From: Phycomyces blakesleeanus NRRL 1555(-)
Lineage: Eukaryota; Mucoromycota; Mucoromycetes; Mucorales; Phycomycetaceae
NCBI RefSeq assembly: GCF_001638985.1
Contig: NW_017265164.1
Location: 186,001-250,000, forward strand
DNA length: 64,000 nt
Reading direction: 5' to 3'
The position numbers and the translations under genes are program-made. Numbering within the stretch: position 1 is the first letter of the stretch; every line of letters starts with the position of its first letter. Under the pieces are notes generated by a model, which saw only the letters and a program-made list of their open reading frames with translations, did no database searches and was not told the origin of the DNA. Positions 60,034 to 64,000 of this stretch are shown here, one piece after another.

Positions 60034-62908
60034 ATGAGAATCGATATCAAGGTAAAGATAAAAGAGAAAATAAATTACAGCATCAGCATCAACGAAAAAG
60101 AAAAAAAAAAAAGAAAAGAACAAGACTTTTCATCCCTTTTTTTTTTGTCATTATAATCGAAACGAAGAATCAATCAGTTCCTGACATTACTCTACTCTAT
60201 ATTACGAATCTGCTCTTTTTATTTTTATTTTTATTTCTTTTTCTTGGTTTTAGCGTAAGTTACTCTCGCGTTCTGACCGCGTCAAGAGTGTGGATCTTCA
60301 TCCAACAGAACCATGGGTACTTGCGAGCATGTACAATGGACAAGTGTACATCTACAATTACGAAACACAGGTACAAAGCAAATGAATTTTTCTTATAAAT
60401 TATTATATAGAAAAGAAAAAAAAAAGGAAATGGAGTATATAGATAGTCGATTGTGTTTAGATGGGAAAGGACCACTTGGATAAAGAAAAAGAAAAAAAAA
60501 AAAAGAGGAACGGCTATCCTATTTCGCTTTCTTTCTTTCTTTATTATTATTATTTTTTTGGTAACATTTCTGTGCGTGTAATTCTCTTATTTTCTTTTGT
60601 TGTCAGGCATTGGTCAAGTCTTTTGAAGTAACAGAGACACCTGGTAAATAGAGCATTTATATGCATTTACTTTATAGAAGAAGTTAAAGAGATGGATAAC
60701 GAAAGGGTAGACAAAATAAGATCTATCTATAAATATATATAAAAGCCTTACTATAAGGAAGCAAAAGACTGACGATGAGAATGATCTGCTTTCGTTTCTT
60801 CTTCTTCTTTTTGGTTTACAAAAGTGAGAGCTGCCAAATTTATTGCTCGTAAGAATTGGATTATCACTGGCTCTGATGATTCTCAGATCAGAGTCTTCAA
60901 CTACAACACCTATGAAAAGGTTGCCAGCTTTGAAGGCCATCCAGATTACATCCGTTGTTTAGCCGTACATCCCACACAGCCCCTGGTTCTTTCTGGTTCT
61001 GATGACATGACAATTCGTCTGTGGGATTGGGAAAAGGGATGGAAGTGTGCTCAGGTAATAAAGACCCAAAGGATGAAGAACACAGGATCTCAAACATCCA
61101 TAACATTCAAATTTTGTTTTGTTTTTTTTTTGTTTTGTTTTGTAGGTGTTCGAGGGTCATTCTCATTTTGTTATGCACTTGACTTTTAACCCCAAAGACT
61201 CCAACACATTTGCCTCGGCTGGCTTGGACGGCGTGATCAAGGTCTGGGCACTCGGATCCAACGTGCCCAACTTCACACTCGAGGGCCACGAAAAGGGCGT
61301 TAATTACGTCGACTACTACCACGGCGGCGACAAACCCTATCTGATCTCATGTGCGGACGACAACCTGGTCAAGATCTGGGACTACCAAAACAAGAACTGT
61401 GTCCAGACCTTGGAAGGCCACAACCAGAACGTAAACTTTGCGGCCTTCCACCCCGAACTGCCGATCATCATCTCGGGCTCAGAAGATGGCACGGTCCGCA
61501 TCTGGCACTCGGACACCTACCGTCTCGAAAACACGCTCAACTATGGCCTCGAACGTGCCTGGTGCATGTCCTACCAAAAGGGAGGCAACAATGTCGCCTT
61601 TGGCTATGACGAGGGTTCGGTTGTCATCAAGCTGGGTCGCGAAGAACCTGCCGTCTCGATGGATGCATCTGGCAAGATCATCTGGGCCAAACACTCGGAG
61701 ATCCAGACGGCCAACATTAAAGCAGGAGCTGGTAAGTTCCAAACATATATATATATATTTATTTATTTATTTATTTATTTATTATTTTCTTGGTGTTATT
61801 GGTGTAGATGATGCAATCAAGGATGGCGAGCGTCTTGCACTTCCTGTCAAGGACCTTGGTAGCTGTGAAGTCTATCCCCAGACTCTTCAGCACTCTCCCA
61901 ATGGTCGTTTTGTAGTAGTGTGTGGCGATGGCGAGTACATTATCTACACTGCCCTTGCCTGGAGAAACAAGAGTTTTGGCAGTGGATTAGAATTTGTGTG
62001 GGGTGCAGACTCAAACGTGTAAGTATATATATGAGTGTATGAGTGGAGTGAAAAAGATGGTGGTAATTGTGGTTATGGCCCTAAAGATGTTGTTTATATG
62101 AAAATACTAAATATATATATATAACAACAATATTCAGATATGCTGTACGTGAATCAACTTCTCGTGTCAAGGTTTTCAAGAACTTCAAAGAACGATCTGG
62201 TCTTTTGCCAAAACTCAACTACTCTGCCGAGGGTGTCTTTGGTGGTGCTTTGTTGGGTGTCAGATCAAACAGTTTCCTAAACTTTTATGACTGGGAAACA
62301 GGATCAGTCGTGCGTCGTATTGATGTAGAAGCTAGAAATGTAAGTAATCTTTTTTTTTTTGTTTCTTTCTTTTAGTTATTGAAAGAAAGAACTTAAGGTT
62401 AATTTTTTTGTTTTTTTTTGTTTTTCTTAAACTTAGGTGTTTTGGTCTGATGCTGGTGATCTTGTTACTATTGCATGCGAAGACTCTTTCTATGTCTTGC
62501 GATACAGCTCGCAAGCCTATCTTCAATTCATTGAAAATGGCGGTGATGTCGGAGAGGAAGGTGTAGAAGAAGCATTCGAGTTTGTTACTGAGATTGCCGA
62601 GACGTAAGTAATATAGTATAATATACTTTAACCAACCTTATATATATACATATAATGACAAAAAATGAAATAAAGAATGAAATAAAGCTAATATTTTTTT
62701 TAATAAAAAAATCATTACATTTACTTTAGTGTCAAGACTGGTGCCTGGGCTGGAGATTGCTTTATTTATACCAACAATGCTAACCGCATGAACTATCTAG
62801 TCGGTGGAGAGACCTTTACTATCAGTCATTTTGATAAGTAAGTTTGATAAAGAAGAACTAAACAGACTGTTATTTTCTTTTTGTTGAAATTTGCACTGTA
62901 GAAAAGTG

Positions 62909-62939
<31 letters not shown>

Positions 62940-63734
62940 GTATTGACATGATAAACTAACACTTTATTATTGTATTGTATTGTATTGTATTATACCACGC
63001 CATACTATAGGCAAATGTATTTGCTTGGTTATGCTCCTAGAGACAACAGAGTATACCTTGCTGACAGAGTAAGTTTCATTATCTTGCATAGATTATAAAA
63101 CACAATATATATATGATTTAGTTTATTTTGTTAATGATATTGATATTGATATTGATATTGCCACTGTTTTTGTATTATTATTATTTTAAATAATAATAAT
63201 AATAATCATAATAGGATGTCAATGTTTATTCCTACGTCTTGTCCTTGACAGTGGTCCAGTACCAGACTGCTGTTCTGCGTGGTGATCTGGAGGTTGCTGC
63301 CAGCATGTTGGCCTCAATTCCTTCTGACCAGCGTAGCCGCATTGCACGTTTCCTGGAATCCCAGGGACTAAAGGACCTTGCGTTGGAAGTCTCGACCGAT
63401 CTGGAGCAGAGATTCGAATTGGCATTGAACTTGGGTAAACTTGATGTGGCTACCCAGATTGCACGTGAAGTTGACAGCGAAGCCAAATGGAGAACACTCG
63501 GTGATGTTGCTACTGCATCGTGGAAGTTTGGGTTGGCTGAAGAGTGTCTCCTGAAGGCCAAGGATTTGAGTGGCCAGTTATTGTTTTACACTGCCAATGG
63601 TAACCGTAATGGTATCCGTGAAGTAGCTACCAAAGCAGGTAAGAGAAAGAAAGAAAAGAAAAAAAAAGAAGGGGGAGTTTTTGTTTTTAATTAAACACGA
63701 GCTCAAGTTTTATTTACTATTGCTGTTATTAACA

Positions 63735-63766
<32 letters not shown>

Positions 63767-64000
63767 TTTAATTCTTTAATTTTTTTTTTTTTAAAAAAAT
63801 AATTTCTCAGTTGAACAAGGAAAGAACAATATTGCTTTTACTGCCTTGTTTGAGTTGGGAGCTGTTGAAGAAGCAATTGATTTATTAATCAAGACCGAGC
63901 GTATTCCTGAAGCTGCTGTGCTTGCACGTGCTTACCGCCCTCAGGAAATGTCCAAGATTGTCAAGTTATGGAAGGCAGACCTGGAATCCAAGAACAAGAC
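60034..64000 (+). CDS. SEC27: Coatomer subunit beta' (3' end outside window)
   Basis: COPI coat subunit that binds dilysine retrieval signals on Golgi-to-ER cargo. Twelve exons are visible: 60034-60051, 60254-60370, 60607-60643, 60825-61054, 61146-61731, 61808-62018, 62138-62339, 62437-62603, 62730-62837, 63011-63068, 63215-63638, 63811-beyond 64000; about 782 residues so far, one frame. It starts [20 protein letters not shown], the standard opening. WD40 repeats of the first propeller are clear ([64 protein letters not shown]). The second propeller and the start of the alpha-solenoid ([16 protein letters not shown]) follow. The first coding exon is only 18 nt. Codon use in exon 5 (61146-61731) is distinctly C-rich compared with its neighbours. 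Confidence 0.97.

Overview
The window is nuclear DNA from an early-diverging, intron-rich filamentous fungus, most likely Mucoromycota and probably Mucorales. The evidence is: AT-rich intergenic DNA packed with simple repeats, short GT-AG introns in nearly every gene, fungal-type proteins (Sfc1 carrier, SKT5-like Sel1 protein, Tan1, Abf2-like HMG protein, PX/DUF3818 protein) alongside genes that ascomycete yeasts usually lack or have reduced (STEEP1 homologue, neutral ceramidase), and a LINE of the kind common in these fungi. The phylum is an inference; no rRNA or other marker is present.

Layout. 1-25 kb is a housekeeping block: the 3' part of a long-chain acyl-CoA synthetase, an unknown single-exon protein, V-ATPase subunit G and ribosomal protein uL3 sharing a 283 bp divergent promoter, TAN1/THUMPD1, a 6 kb gene-poor stretch with one tentative small spliced gene, the succinate/fumarate carrier, and a Sel1-repeat protein. 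25.6-42 kb is an accessory region: a decayed DD34E (Tc1/IS630-like) transposase, a 2.6 kb element bounded by 204 bp inverted repeats with fragments of a second transposase, a seven-exon kinase-like gene with a very acidic tail, and a LINE (ORF1 with two zinc knuckles; ORF2 with AP endonuclease and reverse transcriptase). The LINE has a recognisable 15 bp target-site duplication, a one-base frameshift and a 100 N assembly gap. 42-64 kb returns to housekeeping genes: a PX/DUF3818 lipid protein, an SR-protein kinase, a short STEEP1 homologue, a mitochondrial HMG-box protein, a Q/G-rich zinc-finger protein, two Ctr copper transporters flanking a secreted neutral ceramidase on one strand, and the first 12 exons of coatomer beta'.

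All multi-exon models were assembled by hand from GT-AG junctions, and every one keeps phase from start to stop. That exposed unusual exon architecture: a 7 nt microexon in the acyl-CoA synthetase, an 8 nt microexon in uL3, a 13 nt microexon in ceramidase, and first exons that consist only of ATG in both uL3 and V-ATPase G. These are the most distinctive observations here. No CRISPR array or convincing tRNA or rRNA gene was seen. The genes are monocistronic, so links between neighbours are mainly shared promoters (VMA10/RPL3, SRPK/STEEP1) and the copper-transporter/ceramidase/copper-transporter arrangement.
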